Source of the DNA: Myxococcales bacterium
GTDB taxonomy: Bacteria; Myxococcota_A; Polyangia; Polyangiales; Polyangiaceae
Direction: 5' to 3'
Length of the DNA stretch: 7,512 bases
Assembly (NCBI GenBank): GCA_013298325.1
Contig: JAAFHJ010000231.1
Coordinates: forward strand, 1 to 7,512
A model generated the notes under the pieces. It ran no database searches and was not told where the DNA came from. It worked only from the letters and a program-made list of their open reading frames with translations. The position numbers and the translations under genes were made by a program. This document shows, piece after piece, positions 7,337-7,512 of the stretch (its first letter is position 1; each line of letters opens with the position of its first letter).

Positions 7337-7354
7337 CCCGAAGCGAACTTCGGG
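7337..7354. other. Perfect 7-bp inverted repeat in the operon leader region
   Basis: CCCGAAG and CTTCGGG enclose a four-base loop (CGAA on plus, TTCG on minus). On the minus strand a run of six T (7357-7362) lies just before the hairpin, not after it; on the plus strand the hairpin is followed by A's. It therefore lacks the layout of an intrinsic terminator in either direction. It may be an mRNA leader structure or a protein-binding site. The stem is certain from the sequence; the role is not known. Confidence 0.5.
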
Positions 7355-7458
7355 GCAAAAAATGGGGAAAGAGGCGGGGGCGGTCCGAGGCCGGGGGGTC
7401 TCGGTCGGCGATGGCGGGCACGCCCACATCGCACTTCATTCCGCGGTTCCTCTTTCAA

Positions 7459-7512
7459 AGGTACGTAGTTGCGCTTGAGCGCTCCGAGGTAGGTAGTTGC
7501 GCTTGAGCGCTC
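7459..7512. repeat. Two 26-base direct repeats, period 28, cut by the window edge
   Basis: Copies at 7459-7484 and 7487-7512 match at 25 of 26 bases (a C/G difference at the sixth base) and are separated by two bases (CG). Each shares TAGTTGCGCTTGAGCGCTC, which contains the 8-bp palindrome GAGCGCTC and the inverted repeat GCGC-TTGA-GCGC. The second copy ends exactly at the window edge, so more copies may follow. The period is not a multiple of three, which argues against a coding repeat. The two-base gap argues against CRISPR. Confidence 0.85.

Larger units (their letters stand above)
7230..7512. other. Gene-free upstream region of the cytochrome operon
   Basis: This 283-base stretch precedes the cytochrome gene and should contain its promoter, but I find no convincing -35/-10 pair on the minus strand. 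It holds the ribosome binding site, a perfect hairpin, a six-base A/T run (7357-7362), a G-rich/C-rich section (7371-7400) and the tandem repeats at the edge. Open frames here have the Arg/Pro-rich composition expected of translated GC-rich noncoding DNA. Confidence 0.6.

Noticed and set aside
7198..7458. A minus-strand frame of 86 codons overlapping the cytochrome start
   Set aside because: It needs a TTG start, overlaps a well-supported gene and ribosome binding site, and its Arg/Pro-rich sequence looks like translated GC-rich noncoding DNA.
7436..7458. TTGAAA (7453-7458) as a -35 element for the cytochrome operon
   Set aside because: It matches 5 of 6 consensus bases, but no acceptable -10 element lies 15-19 bases downstream.
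6219..7478. A 419-codon plus-strand open frame opposite the cytochrome N-terminal half and the upstream region
   Set aside because: It is in register with the cytochrome gene and has no recognisable domain. It ends inside the tandem repeats.
7459..7512. CRISPR array
   Set aside because: Only two bases separate the repeat copies, so there is no spacer, and no cas genes are present.

Overview
The window is GC-rich (about 60 % by eye). All recognisable genes lie on the minus strand, so transcription runs from high to low coordinates. The gene content suggests a Gram-negative bacterium with a large secreted proteome, most likely Myxococcota or a relative. A multidomain cytochrome-type lipoprotein paired with an exported DUF1501 protein is typical of Myxococcota and Planctomycetota. 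This taxonomic call is an inference from gene families only.

Region 1 (7512 down to 3371) is a two-gene export operon. The first gene (4839-7229) encodes a probable lipoprotein with two CxxCH haem-binding motifs and DUF1592/DUF1588-like regions. The second (3420-4811) encodes a DUF1501 protein with a twin-arginine signal. They are 27 bases apart, each has a good ribosome binding site, and a clear intrinsic terminator (3371-3400) closes the unit. Upstream (7230-7512) is a 283-base gene-free stretch. It holds a perfect 7-bp hairpin and, at the window edge, two near-identical 26-base tandem repeats.

Region 2 (3370 down to 1) is a housekeeping-type cluster. It contains a NIF3-family metal protein (2546-3331), a SUV3-like DExH RNA helicase (213-2519), and the start of an unidentified gene (1-209) that runs off the window. 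The third gene begins two codons after the helicase stop, in the same reading frame. Spacings of 26 and 3 bases suggest co-transcription. A weak promoter candidate lies between the terminator and the NIF3 gene.

The two regions look functionally unrelated: one acts outside the cytoplasm, the other inside. I found no RNA genes, CRISPR arrays, insertion sequences or phage genes. The items most worth a second look are the exported cytochrome/DUF1501 pair with its unassigned C-terminal region, the tandem repeats at the right edge, and the in-frame gene with an altered P-loop after the helicase.
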